A DNA stretch of 9,673 bases from Bacteroidales bacterium (lineage in GTDB: Bacteria > Bacteroidota > Bacteroidia > Bacteroidales > UBA932), in the NCBI GenBank assembly GCA_020026275.1, contig JAHHQQ010000040.1, positions 1-9,673 of the forward strand. The letters are read 5' to 3'. Numbering within the stretch: position 1 is the first letter of the stretch; the number at the start of each line of letters is the position of its first letter. Below, piece by piece: positions 1 to 6,214 of the stretch. A program made the position numbers and the translations under genes. The notes below the pieces were generated by a model, which worked only from the letters and a program-made list of their open reading frames with translations, was not told the origin of the DNA and did not search any database.

Positions 1-278
1 CGGATCCTAATGTTACTAGCTCAGGTGGTAATGTTACTAGCTTTGTCGAAAATGTTCCTCTTCAGAGAAAAAGGATGTCTCGGTCAGAATTAGAAAATTT
101 GGTATGTAAATACTGTACTGATTGGACTTCCATTGAAGAACTTTCTAATAAAGTAAGAAAGTCCTCTCAATATCTGAAAGGAAAAGTTATAAAGGTAATG
201 GTTGAGAATGGACAGCTAGATCGTCTTTATCCAGAGATACCAACACATCCTAATCAGAAATATCGTAAGAAAGGTTAA
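1..278 (+). CDS. C-terminal fragment of a winged-helix-tailed protein (5' end outside window)
   Basis: The reading frame is open from the left edge (first full codon at 3) to the TAA at 276-278, so this is the last 91 residues of a longer protein. An internal ATG at 75 is available, but the frame continues upstream and I see no promoter or ribosome site for it. The fragment starts with a small repeat, NVTSSGG then NVTSF, encoded by a 21-nt DNA repeat. The last ~65 residues look like a winged helix: helices around SELENLVCKYC and SIEELSNKV, a recognition-type helix YLKGKVIKVMVENG, and the ending LDRLYPEIPTHPNQKYRKKG. Endings of the form 'gxLxxxxPexPxxxnQKYr' are known to me from Bacteroidetes ATP-binding AlbA_2/Schlafen-type and Fic-type proteins, so a C-terminal DNA-binding tail of such a protein is the best guess. 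The parent family cannot be decided without the missing N-terminus. It is more AT-rich than the other coding regions, which hints at accessory origin. Confidence 0.7.
   Translation, partial: DPNVTSSGGNVTSFVENVPLQRKRMSRSELENLVCKYCTDWTSIEELSNKVRKSSQYLKGKVIKVMVENGQLDRLYPEIPTHPNQKYRKKG
8..42 (+). repeat. 21-nt period direct repeat inside the edge gene
   Basis: TAATGTTACTAGCT occurs exactly at 8-21 and again at 29-42, giving a 21-nt period, or one 7-residue unit (NVTSSGG) in the protein frame. Only one full unit and the start of the next are visible; more copies may lie to the left of the window. The near-identity at DNA level suggests recent duplication or slippage rather than old protein repeats. 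Confidence 0.7.
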
Positions 279-284
279 CCTTCA

Positions 285-316
285 CGCTCTTCCACTTTTG
301 TGGGAGGGCGCTTTTG
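285..316 (+). terminator. Intrinsic terminator after the edge gene
   Basis: Arms 285-295 and 300-310 pair over about 11 bp with G-U wobbles around a TTTT loop. The second arm is followed by CTTTTG, a short T-tract. It lies 6 nt after the stop codon of the partial gene, the expected place for its rho-independent terminator. Confidence 0.6.
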
Positions 317-466
317 TTCATAGAATAAATTCGGATTTAGGGATTTTATATAAATTTCAATAAAAAACACTTATAGTTTAATTTTTCGTCCCAATTACGA
401 ATCCGTGTGAAGAATTCTCTTTTGAGAAAAAAAATCTTTACTAAAATGTGGGGAAAGAAGATACAA

Positions 467-498
467 AAACGGCCTTGTAGATACCTACAAGGCCGTTT
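467..498 (-). terminator. Intrinsic terminator of tRNA-Leu
   Basis: AAACGGCCTTGTAG (467-480) and CTACAAGGCCGTTT (485-498) form a perfect 14-bp stem with a 4-nt ATAC loop. Read on the minus strand it begins 4 nt after the tRNA 3' end, and the stem runs into TTTTTG, a T-tract. The symmetrical A/T ends mean it could also stop plus-strand transcription. Confidence 0.85.
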
Positions 499-502
499 AT
501 TG

Positions 503-588
503 TGCTTCGGACGGGACTTGAACCCGTACGGACATTGCTGCCCAAGGGATTTTAAGTCCCTCGTGTCTACCAATTCCACCACCAAAGC
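503..588 (-). tRNA. tRNA-Leu (anticodon UAA)
   Basis: The minus strand folds as a class II tRNA. The acceptor arms GCTTTGG and CCGAAGC pair with one G-U. The D-arm contains GGTAGACAC. The anticodon stem AGGGA/TCCCT encloses the loop CTTAAAA, giving anticodon TAA. A long variable arm follows (about TGGGCAGCAATGTCC), and the T-arm is ACGGG-TTCAAGT-CCCGT. The long variable arm is the leucine/serine/tyrosine type and the anticodon assigns leucine (UUA). The discriminator base A is followed by CAATAA rather than CCA, so the CCA end must be added after transcription. The gene has its own -7 box upstream and a hairpin terminator downstream, so it is probably a single-gene unit. Confidence 0.96.
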
Positions 589-626
589 AGAACCACCATC
601 AATAGACGTTTCTATTTTGTGGACTG

Positions 627-634
627 CAAATATA
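627..634 (-). promoter_or_regulatory. Bacteroidetes-type -7 box for tRNA-Leu
   Basis: The minus strand reads TATATTTG, an exact match to the Bacteroidetes TAnnTTTG box, 38 nt before the tRNA 5' end and just after the comF stop codon. A TTG at 662-660 could serve as the -33 element at somewhat long spacing (25 nt), so the -33 part is uncertain. Confidence 0.7.
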
Positions 635-642
635 ATCATTTT

Positions 643-1422
643 TCAATTTCCCACATAGCCAAGAGTCACTAAACTTATACGAATCTTGCGAAAATCGGTT
701 CTGCTGAGGAAAAGAGTCTCCATCAACGCCTTGTAACAGGCATAGGTGGTGGCTCCGGTGGTGAACACATCATCTACCAGAACCAGATGATGGGGCCTGC
801 CGTCTTCCAGGAGAAACCACCTTTTCCCGTTGACTTGAAATGCACCTTCCACGTTCCGGGCTTTCTGTTCCACATTCAGTTTGGTCTGGGTCCGGGTATT
901 GCGTTTCCTGACAAGCAGATCCTCCACATAGGTCCACCCCATCCCGTCCGCAAGGACTTTGGCAATGACGGCTGCCTGGTTGTAGCCTCTTTCCCACTGA
1001 CGCCTCTTGTGCAGAGGAACGGGAACAGCCATGTCCACATCGGCAAGAAACGGACATTGCCTGAGATAGCGGATCAGAATCTTCGAAAAGAACTGTCCGC
1101 AGGGAATGTCATTCTCGTATTTCAAGCGTCTGGTAATCCCGCGGTAAGACGATTCGCCTGAATAGAAAAACAAAGCGACCCCATAAACATATTTCATGGG
1201 AGCCCTATAGGTCAAGTCCCCCTCCTGCACATGTCGCTGAAGAAGGGCGTTGAACTGCTGGGACATCCGGTTGCTGGCATTCTGCCAGAAAAAAGTTCTG
1301 GGCAGATCGTACAGGCATTTTGTACAGATGTGCCTTTCAAAATGAAGAAGCTGCGTCCCACAGACAAGACACCTTCTCGGCATGAAAACATCCCCAATTG
1401 AGGAGAAAAAACGGATTTTCAT
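643..1422 (-). CDS. comF: ComF family protein (phosphoribosyltransferase-like)
   Basis: This 259-residue protein shows the full ComF layout. An N-terminal zinc-finger-like pair of CxxC motifs (C18/C21 and C33/C36) is followed by RRLKYEND (about 98-105), then VPVPLHKRRQWERGYNQA (133-150), then TQTKL...R.NVEGAF (178-195), and the PRPP-binding loop LVDDVFTTGATT (215-226). ComF proteins are relatives of type I phosphoribosyltransferases. In naturally competent bacteria they are needed for DNA uptake or processing of incoming DNA, but the family is also widespread where competence is unknown and the reaction is not settled. Length is normal (about 230-260). The first ATG is kept because the residues before the zinc finger fit the family; an internal ATG at residue 14 would cut into them. 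No other competence gene is in the window. It appears monocistronic; no clear -7 box was found upstream. Confidence 0.92.
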   Translation of the reverse strand: MKIRFFSSIGDVFMPRRCLVCGTQLLHFERHICTKCLYDLPRTFFWQNASNRMSQQFNALLQRHVQEGDLTYRAPMKYVYGVALFFYSGESSYRGITRRLKYENDIPCGQFFSKILIRYLRQCPFLADVDMAVPVPLHKRRQWERGYNQAAVIAKVLADGMGWTYVEDLLVRKRNTRTQTKLNVEQKARNVEGAFQVNGKRWFLLEDGRPHHLVLVDDVFTTGATTYACYKALMETLFLSRTDFRKIRISLVTLGYVGN

Positions 1423-1669
1423 AAATAGTTGATTATCAATAACTTATAAAACATGATAGAATATTGTATTTTTCAGCAATTGCAACAAACTGAAAATCAA
1501 TATGTTACAAATTACCTATGATAGATTATTCGAGCCGTTTTCTTTGTTCCTGAGGGACGGACGCCTTATCTTTGTACCAGTTCAAAAGAACAAAAATGCC
1601 GAGCATCTCCTTTTCCAGAGAAACTCAGCAAGCGATATAAAAGGGGCACTGGATTGCCAAAAAATTCAG
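1423..1669. other. Intergenic region between comF and the fabG terminator, no convincing gene
   Basis: This is the first part of a 317-nt gap between comF and fabG. It holds an AT-rich inverted repeat, TTTTCAG at 1470-1476 and CTGAAAA at 1490-1496, and a plus-strand ORF of 61 codons (1502-1687). The ORF encodes no motif I recognise, has only an imperfect box (TATTTTTC at 1467) without a -33 partner, and ends inside the hairpin at 1670-1714. I see no tRNA, riboswitch or clear promoter for comF here, although comF's promoter must lie in or near its right-hand neighbour, just above position 1422. Confidence 0.5.
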
Positions 1670-1714
1670 ATACCGCTTATGGGCTAATTCGATTTGCAGC
1701 ACCATAAGCGGTAT
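1670..1714 (-). terminator. Hairpin terminator downstream of fabG
   Basis: ATACCGCTTATGG (1670-1682) and CCATAAGCGGTAT (1702-1714) are perfect 13-bp complements. Pairing extends inward by GCT/AGC with one bulged A, leaving a loop of about 12 nt. On the minus strand the hairpin starts 25 nt after the fabG stop and is followed by CTGAATTTTTT. The T-run is offset by about 5 nt from the stem, so it is a somewhat imperfect intrinsic terminator; a processing or 3'-end stabilising stem is the alternative. Confidence 0.65.
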
Positions 1715-1739
1715 GTTGTTTTCTGACCGGAACCGGTTA

Positions 1740-2486
1740 TTACATGTTCATTCCACCATCTACCTGGATGACCTGTCCACTTACATAAGAAGAAAGGTCG
1801 GAAGCGAGGAACAGAGCCACGTTGGCAATGTCATCGATTGTTCCACCTCTTCTGAGCGGAATCTTCTCAATCCATTCCTTACGAAGTTCCTCCGGCAATG
1901 CCTGAGTCATGGCTGTATCAATGAATCCCGGCGCAATGCAGTTGGCACGAATGCCTTTCTTGCCCATTTCCTGGCTGATGCTCTTGGCCAGACCAATCAG
2001 ACCGGCTTTGGAAGCGGCATAGTTGCACTGGGCCACATTGCCATGGACGCCCACTACAGAAGACATGTTGATGATGGCACCGTTTCTTTGTCTCATCATG
2101 ACAGGAACCACTGCATGTATGAAATTGAATGCTGATTTGAGATTGACATTGATGACGGCATCCCACTGCTGTTCTGTCATTCTGAGCATCAGACCGTCTT
2201 TGGTGATGCCGGCATTGTTGACCAGAATGTCAATGTGGCCCAAATCCTTGTGGACAGCAGCCACCAGATCCTGCGTTGCCTGGAAATCAGCGGCGTTGGA
2301 AGCATAGAACTTGACGGCATGACCCAAAGATTCCAATTCATGGACAGTCTCTTCAACGGCTTCATTCATAACCAGATCAGTGAAAGCGACATCAGCACCT
2401 TCTGATGCGAATTTGAGAGCTATCGCTTTGCCAATACCTCTGGCAGCTCCTGTAATGAGGGCTACCTTACCTTCTAAAAGTCCCAT
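1740..2486 (-). CDS. fabG: 3-oxoacyl-[acyl-carrier-protein] reductase
   Basis: This 248-residue short-chain dehydrogenase/reductase has the length and motifs of FabG, which reduces 3-oxoacyl-ACP to 3-hydroxyacyl-ACP with NADPH in each round of cytoplasmic type II fatty-acid elongation. Visible motifs are the cofactor loop TGAARGIG (12-19), LVNNAG (88-93), the helix Asn in VINVN (N115), and the catalytic Ser-Tyr-Lys set S143, Y156 and K160 (INMSSVVG and YAASK). APGFIDTAM and the ending SGQVIQVDGG are FabG-typical. The ATG at 2486 (MGLLEGKVAL) is chosen; a TTG two codons upstream is also in frame but adds nothing conserved. It is not clustered with other fab genes; it diverges from tsaE and probably has its own terminator at 1670-1714. 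Other SDR reductases share these motifs, but overall similarity to FabG is strong. Confidence 0.92.
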   Translation of the reverse strand: MGLLEGKVALITGAARGIGKAIALKFASEGADVAFTDLVMNEAVEETVHELESLGHAVKFYASNAADFQATQDLVAAVHKDLGHIDILVNNAGITKDGLMLRMTEQQWDAVINVNLKSAFNFIHAVVPVMMRQRNGAIINMSSVVGVHGNVAQCNYAASKAGLIGLAKSISQEMGKKGIRANCIAPGFIDTAMTQALPEELRKEWIEKIPLRRGGTIDDIANVALFLASDLSSYVSGQVIQVDGGMNM

Positions 2487-2510
2487 ATACAAAAATATTT
2501 ATCATTTTTC

Positions 2511-2544
2511 CTCTAAAATATGCATGTCTGCATTTGAACAAAAT
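2511..2544 (-). promoter_or_regulatory. Candidate fabG promoter
   Basis: On the minus strand TTTG is followed after 18 nt by TATTTTAG, one mismatch from TAnnTTTG, placing a transcript start about 15-20 nt before the fabG ATG. A second box, TATTTTTG, lies only 5 nt before the start codon; using it would make the message leaderless, so the upstream pair is preferred. Confidence 0.4.
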
Positions 2545-2566
2545 TAAGAATATTTCTGTATTTTTG
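2533..2566 (+). promoter_or_regulatory. tsaE promoter (-33 TTTG, -7 TATTTTTG)
   Basis: TTTG at 2533-2536 and TATTTTTG at 2559-2566 are separated by 22 nt and match the Bacteroidetes -33/-7 consensus. The predicted start, about 2573, leaves a leader of roughly 18 nt before the tsaE ATG. It overlaps the candidate fabG promoter on the other strand. Confidence 0.65.
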
Positions 2567-2590
2567 AAAAATTAAAATGAGATAGTATAC

Positions 2591-3016
2591 ATGACACACG
2601 AAATCGCCATCAATGGACTTTCAGAGATTGAGCAAGCCGCTTCAGAATTCCTGAAGCAGATTGGAGACAACAAAATCATCGCCTTCTATGCTCCGATGGG
2701 AGCAGGAAAGACCACTTTCACCACCGCCCTCTGCCACCAGCTGGGTGTGAAGGAAGATGCGGTCAGCTCTCCTACCTTCGCCATTGTAAACGAATACAGG
2801 ACCGTCAACGGCAAGACTATCTATCACTTTGACTTCTATCGTATCAATGAACTCAGAGAAGCTCTGGACATCGGTTACTACGATTACATCGACAGTGGAG
2901 ACCTTTGTCTGATCGAATGGCCTGAAAACATTGAGGAACTGCTTCCTGAAGAGACTCTCAGAGTCCATATCTCCATCCGTCCGGACCAGTCCAGGCTTCT
3001 CACCTGGGTGGACTAG
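2591..3016 (+). CDS. tsaE: tRNA threonylcarbamoyladenosine biosynthesis ATPase TsaE
   Basis: This 141-residue P-loop protein is the right size for TsaE (formerly YjeE), the ATPase that works with TsaB, TsaC and TsaD to make the t6A37 modification of ANN-decoding tRNAs. The Walker A motif is APMGAGKTTF (34-43, with K40 and T41). SSPTFAIVNEY (59-69) is the switch segment that follows it in the family. HFDFYR (79-84, D81) and CLIEWPENIEELLP (106-119, E109/W110) are the other conserved TsaE blocks. The ATG at 2591 sits at the normal distance from the P-loop and just downstream of a good promoter. The partners tsaB, tsaC and tsaD are not in the window. The stop codon overlaps that of the convergent lipoprotein gene. 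Confidence 0.95.
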   Translation: MTHEIAINGLSEIEQAASEFLKQIGDNKIIAFYAPMGAGKTTFTTALCHQLGVKEDAVSSPTFAIVNEYRTVNGKTIYHFDFYRINELREALDIGYYDYIDSGDLCLIEWPENIEELLPEETLRVHISIRPDQSRLLTWVD

Positions 3017-4260
3017 CGTCTCACATAATCCGGTACAACCGATGTGACATACCCTACAAAGGGGAGTTCTTCCACCTGTCCGTCTGTCCACAAAATCGGA
3101 TGCTTCCGATAGTCAAGCGCAGAGAGTGCCACCCGCATAACTCCTTCGTCCAAGCTTGCACAATATGTGCTGCCAAACCGATATCCTCCATTGATCTCTT
3201 CAATGTTTCCTGATGAATCATGAACGTATATCGTATTTTCGGAAAAGACCAAGAATCTGCAATCTGCACCTTCCATATAAAAATCACACACCGGCAAAGT
3301 CCCATCATACAAGTATTCTTTTTCCGCATTGCTCCACAACACGTATCTTCCCGACGGCTCTTTTCCAAATTTGACCTTGACATAGACTGTCCCCGACTTC
3401 GCAATGATATCACATCGACTGATATCATTGAAAGAGCCAAACTTGGTGACAGAATACTCCTTATCCCCCCAAACCATCCCCACTGGACTATCAGGCTGAT
3501 TATAGGAAACTACTGCGCACAATTTTCCTTCTACCTGACGAATGGCATGAATCTTACCGATACCGTCCGGAAGTTCCACTTTTCTGACAGTTCCCCTAGA
3601 ATACAAATACCATGCTCCCAATTCGGATGAGCCGAAGGCTTGCTTCTTCCGATAAGCGAAGCATAAGTCTCCCTGATCTTCATATAAACATTTACCGATA
3701 TCTCCTACTGTACATCCGTCCTCATCAGAAAACAGCAACTTTCCGTTGCACCGGAAAGTCAATCCTCTCCCGGTACGGGACATACCCAACGTATAGACCT
3801 TTTTATCACGAACGGCAAAACCCGCCATCATCTCACGTCCTTCATAACGGAAAAGCTCTATGCCGTCCTTAGACAGGATCGTCTCATCTTCTGTTGAATA
3901 ATCCGAATACAGGTGCCCACGAACTAAACGGTGCATATCTGGAGCCAAGCTAACATGATATTGCTTCCCCACCGGGATATTGAGATATTTCTCTCCATTC
4001 TTCAGGACAACCAGATAAGCGTTCACCTCCTCGTAATTTCCTTTCCGCCAATCATAACCAGTAGGAAAACCGACACCTGTCACATAGATGACCGGCGGCT
4101 TCTTCTCTTCTCCGCCACCTGCAGGGCGTTCATTTTCATTGATATCCCCTGGCAATTCCTCCGCTTTTGTGCATGAAGACAATGCCAGACAGACAAAAAA
4201 GAACAATCCTGAGAGGACAAGCAACCACTTGTCTTTCTTCTTTCCATAACAATACCTCAT
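3013..4260 (-). CDS. Putative lipoprotein of unknown function, possibly a beta-propeller
   Basis: From the ATG at 4260 the protein is 415 residues and starts with a textbook lipoprotein signal: MRYCYGKKKDKW, a hydrophobic stretch LLVLSGLFFFVCLA, then the lipobox LSSC with lipidation expected at C30. A Gly/Glu/Pro-rich linker follows. An in-frame ATG at 4323 would add 21 basic residues before the signal; I prefer 4260 because it places the signal at the N-terminus. The mature part shows weak recurring strands with a W/V-x-x-G turn and a hydrophobic strand: AYLVVLKNGEKYL (81-93), YLYSRGTVRKVEL (218-230), MVWGDKEYSVTKFG (262-275), VLWSNAEKEYLYDG (307-320), ILWTDGQVEELPF (389-401). This spacing suggests a beta-propeller-like fold, an inference from pattern only. 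It is likely at the outer membrane or periplasmic face. I do not recognise the family, and no SusC/SusD-like partner is adjacent. It converges on tsaE with overlapping stops. Confidence 0.75.
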   Translation of the reverse strand: MRYCYGKKKDKWLLVLSGLFFFVCLALSSCTKAEELPGDINENERPAGGGEEKKPPVIYVTGVGFPTGYDWRKGNYEEVNAYLVVLKNGEKYLNIPVGKQYHVSLAPDMHRLVRGHLYSDYSTEDETILSKDGIELFRYEGREMMAGFAVRDKKVYTLGMSRTGRGLTFRCNGKLLFSDEDGCTVGDIGKCLYEDQGDLCFAYRKKQAFGSSELGAWYLYSRGTVRKVELPDGIGKIHAIRQVEGKLCAVVSYNQPDSPVGMVWGDKEYSVTKFGSFNDISRCDIIAKSGTVYVKVKFGKEPSGRYVLWSNAEKEYLYDGTLPVCDFYMEGADCRFLVFSENTIYVHDSSGNIEEINGGYRFGSTYCASLDEGVMRVALSALDYRKHPILWTDGQVEELPFVGYVTSVVPDYVRR

Positions 4261-4351
4261 AAGCCATTTTTGTTTCTGTCTTCTTCTGAAGACTTGTGCA
4301 AAGAAATCAGATTTAAAATCCATATGACAGAAAAACTATCCCTTATAAAAG

Positions 4352-4379
4352 CAAATTTTATGTTTTTTATCTCTTTTGC
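4352..4379 (-). promoter_or_regulatory. Weak candidate promoter for the lipoprotein gene
   Basis: The minus strand contains TAAAATTTG (4360-4352), a TAnnTTTG-like box with one extra base, with a TTTGG about 19 nt upstream near 4380. It lies upstream of both possible starts (4323 and 4260), so it does not decide between them. Confidence 0.3.
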
Positions 4380-4443
4380 CAAAGTTTATCCGAGATAGTC
4401 GGATTTGAAACTCTTTTATCTGGAAAAGCTTAGACTTTTGTAT

Positions 4444-4451
4444 TATTTTTG
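4444..4451 (+). promoter_or_regulatory. -7 box for the TPR/EnvC-like operon
   Basis: TATTTTTG matches TAnnTTTG and lies 44 nt before the TPR gene ATG. No good TTTG is found at normal -33 spacing; the nearest sequence at about 21 nt is TCTGG. A start near 4458 would give a leader of about 38 nt. Confidence 0.5.
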
Positions 4452-4495
4452 TATTACACTATAATCTATATAGTTTATAAGCATTAATCATTCGT

Positions 4496-6214
4496 ATGAA
4501 ACAAATTTGCACAACACTGATATGCCTGCTGGCCTGTTGGCACCTGTCCTGTTATCAAGGACAATCTCAAAATGTCACCAGCCCAGAAGACAGTATACAA
4601 AAAGAAATTACCACCACTCATTGCAATCAAACTCGGAGTGAAAATATGGTCGTAGATGCTTGTCAATTGATAGAAGACAAAAAATACGATGCCGCTATCG
4701 AATTGCTGGACCAAGCCAAGGAACTGGATCCGAAAAATGATGCCGCCTATTTCTATCTTTCTCAGGCATATGCCTACAAATCAGATCCTGAACGGACCGA
4801 GACCTATCTGAACAAGGCCATAGAACTGGACCCTGATAATTTCTGGTATAAATATACCTCCTGCATGCTCTACAATGGTCTGAATGAACTGGACAAGAGC
4901 ATTTCAATTTATGAAGAACTCATCAAGGACTATCCGAAAAACACGAATCTATACTATGAACTGGGGAATCTCTATTCTAACAAGAAGGAATACGATAAAG
5001 TCCTGGACATTCTGGATCAGGTAGATGAAATCACAGGAAAGACGGAACAGACTACACTCATGCGTTACCAATTGCTCTGCATTCTCGGTAGAGAAGATGA
5101 AGCTTTTCAGGCACTGGTCGCCTATAACAATGAATTTTCATCTCCAGACATTCTCTGCCAGATGGGTGATCATGCCAAAAGAACTTACAAAGACTCTCTC
5201 GCCATGAAATACTACGATGAAGCCCTGAAACTGGACAAGGAATATCCAAGGGCCATTCTTGGTAAAGGTGAAATATATCTGTACAGAAGACAGATTAAAG
5301 ATTTCCTGTCGTCGGTCAAGAAGACGGTAAAAAATCCAATGACTCCTCCTCAAGTGATGAATTTCTATACCAACTTTCTGGCTGACTATTCCAACCGGAC
5401 CATCCATCAAGCTTATCCAGCAGAGACAGACTCACTGATGAGCGAGATCTATCAAATCCATCAAGCAGATAGCAACTTTACTTACCCGATTGCCCGCTAT
5501 TATTTCTTCAGCGGGAAACTGGAAAAAACAAAAGAAGTGTTCAAGCAGACCTGCGAGGTGTATCCAGATGATATCCGTCCTTACTATCATTATATAAATT
5601 ATTTCATTACCGTCAAAGACTGGAAAGGAATGGTGGAAGAAATCACCGAAAACGGATTGAAGAAATATCCAAATGATCTCCAGCTAGGTGAAATGCTAAA
5701 TTATGGGTATTATGAATTAAAGGACTTTCATGGCATCATCAACAACTGCTACCGAATTATTGACACCCATCCAGAGGACAAGGCAACTCGTCTGGGTATG
5801 CTCGGCCAAATTGGGGATATGTATTACAATCTGGATAACAAAAAGAAAGCCTACAAGGTCTATGAGCAGGCGCTGGAGATCGATGAGAACTACGTACCAG
5901 TATTGAACAATTACGCATATTTCCTATCTTTGGACGGGAAGAAGCTGAAGAAGGCCTACAAGATGAGCAAAAAGACCATTGATGCTGAGCCAAACAATGC
6001 CACCTATCTGGATACAATCGGTTGGATTCTCTACCTGCAAGGAAAATTTGAAGAAGCGAAAACTTATTTCAAACAAGCAATGTTGCATGGTGGAAAAGAA
6101 AGCCCGACATCAATGCTCCACTATGCGGATGTCCTGGAGGCATTAGGAGAAGATGACTTGGCAGCATTCTACCGAACCCGAGTAGAAAATATGGAAAAAC
6201 AAAGAAACGAATAA
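4496..6214 (+). CDS. Exported tetratricopeptide-repeat protein
   Basis: The protein has 572 residues. It begins MKQICTTLICLLACWHLSC, a short signal region; LLAC (11-14) or LSC (17-19) could be a lipobox, but neither is ideal, so lipoprotein versus ordinary secreted protein is open. From about residue 50 it is helical TPR repeats: clear units include YDAAIELLDQAKELDPKN (64-81), a further one at 99-116 (ETYLNKAIELDPDN), 133-149, 231-248 (SLAMKYYDEALKLDKEYP), 446-464 (KKAYKVYEQALEID) and 510-530 (GKFEEAKTYFKQAM). The middle (260-440) is more diverged. TPR proteins are scaffolds for protein-protein contacts. It abuts the EnvC-like gene (stop TAA at 6212-6214, next ATG at 6215), so the two are almost certainly cotranscribed and translationally coupled, and a role in cell-wall or envelope assembly is inferred from that. 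Confidence 0.88.
   Translation: MKQICTTLICLLACWHLSCYQGQSQNVTSPEDSIQKEITTTHCNQTRSENMVVDACQLIEDKKYDAAIELLDQAKELDPKNDAAYFYLSQAYAYKSDPERTETYLNKAIELDPDNFWYKYTSCMLYNGLNELDKSISIYEELIKDYPKNTNLYYELGNLYSNKKEYDKVLDILDQVDEITGKTEQTTLMRYQLLCILGREDEAFQALVAYNNEFSSPDILCQMGDHAKRTYKDSLAMKYYDEALKLDKEYPRAILGKGEIYLYRRQIKDFLSSVKKTVKNPMTPPQVMNFYTNFLADYSNRTIHQAYPAETDSLMSEIYQIHQADSNFTYPIARYYFFSGKLEKTKEVFKQTCEVYPDDIRPYYHYINYFITVKDWKGMVEEITENGLKKYPNDLQLGEMLNYGYYELKDFHGIINNCYRIIDTHPEDKATRLGMLGQIGDMYYNLDNKKKAYKVYEQALEIDENYVPVLNNYAYFLSLDGKKLKKAYKMSKKTIDAEPNNATYLDTIGWILYLQGKFEEAKTYFKQAMLHGGKESPTSMLHYADVLEALGEDDLAAFYRTRVENMEKQRNE

Noticed and set aside
346..658. ORFs of 97 and 83 codons on both strands across the tRNA region
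   Set aside because: They read through the tRNA-Leu gene and its terminator, so they are chance frames.
643..1422. ComF as evidence for a competence locus
   Set aside because: ComF homologues are widespread without competence, and no comEA, comEC, dprA or pilus gene is nearby.
1502..1687. Plus-strand ORF of 61 codons between comF and fabG
   Set aside because: No recognised motif, no proper promoter pair, and its end lies inside the hairpin that serves fabG on the other strand. Left as non-coding with low certainty.
2639..2657. Inverted repeat GCTTCAG/CTGAAGC inside tsaE
   Set aside because: A short 7-bp arm pair within conserved coding sequence; no sign that it acts as a regulatory site.
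4261..4323. Upstream start of the lipoprotein gene at 4323
   Set aside because: It would put 21 polar, basic residues before the signal peptide. The ATG at 4260 gives a normal lipoprotein signal, though the longer start cannot be fully excluded.
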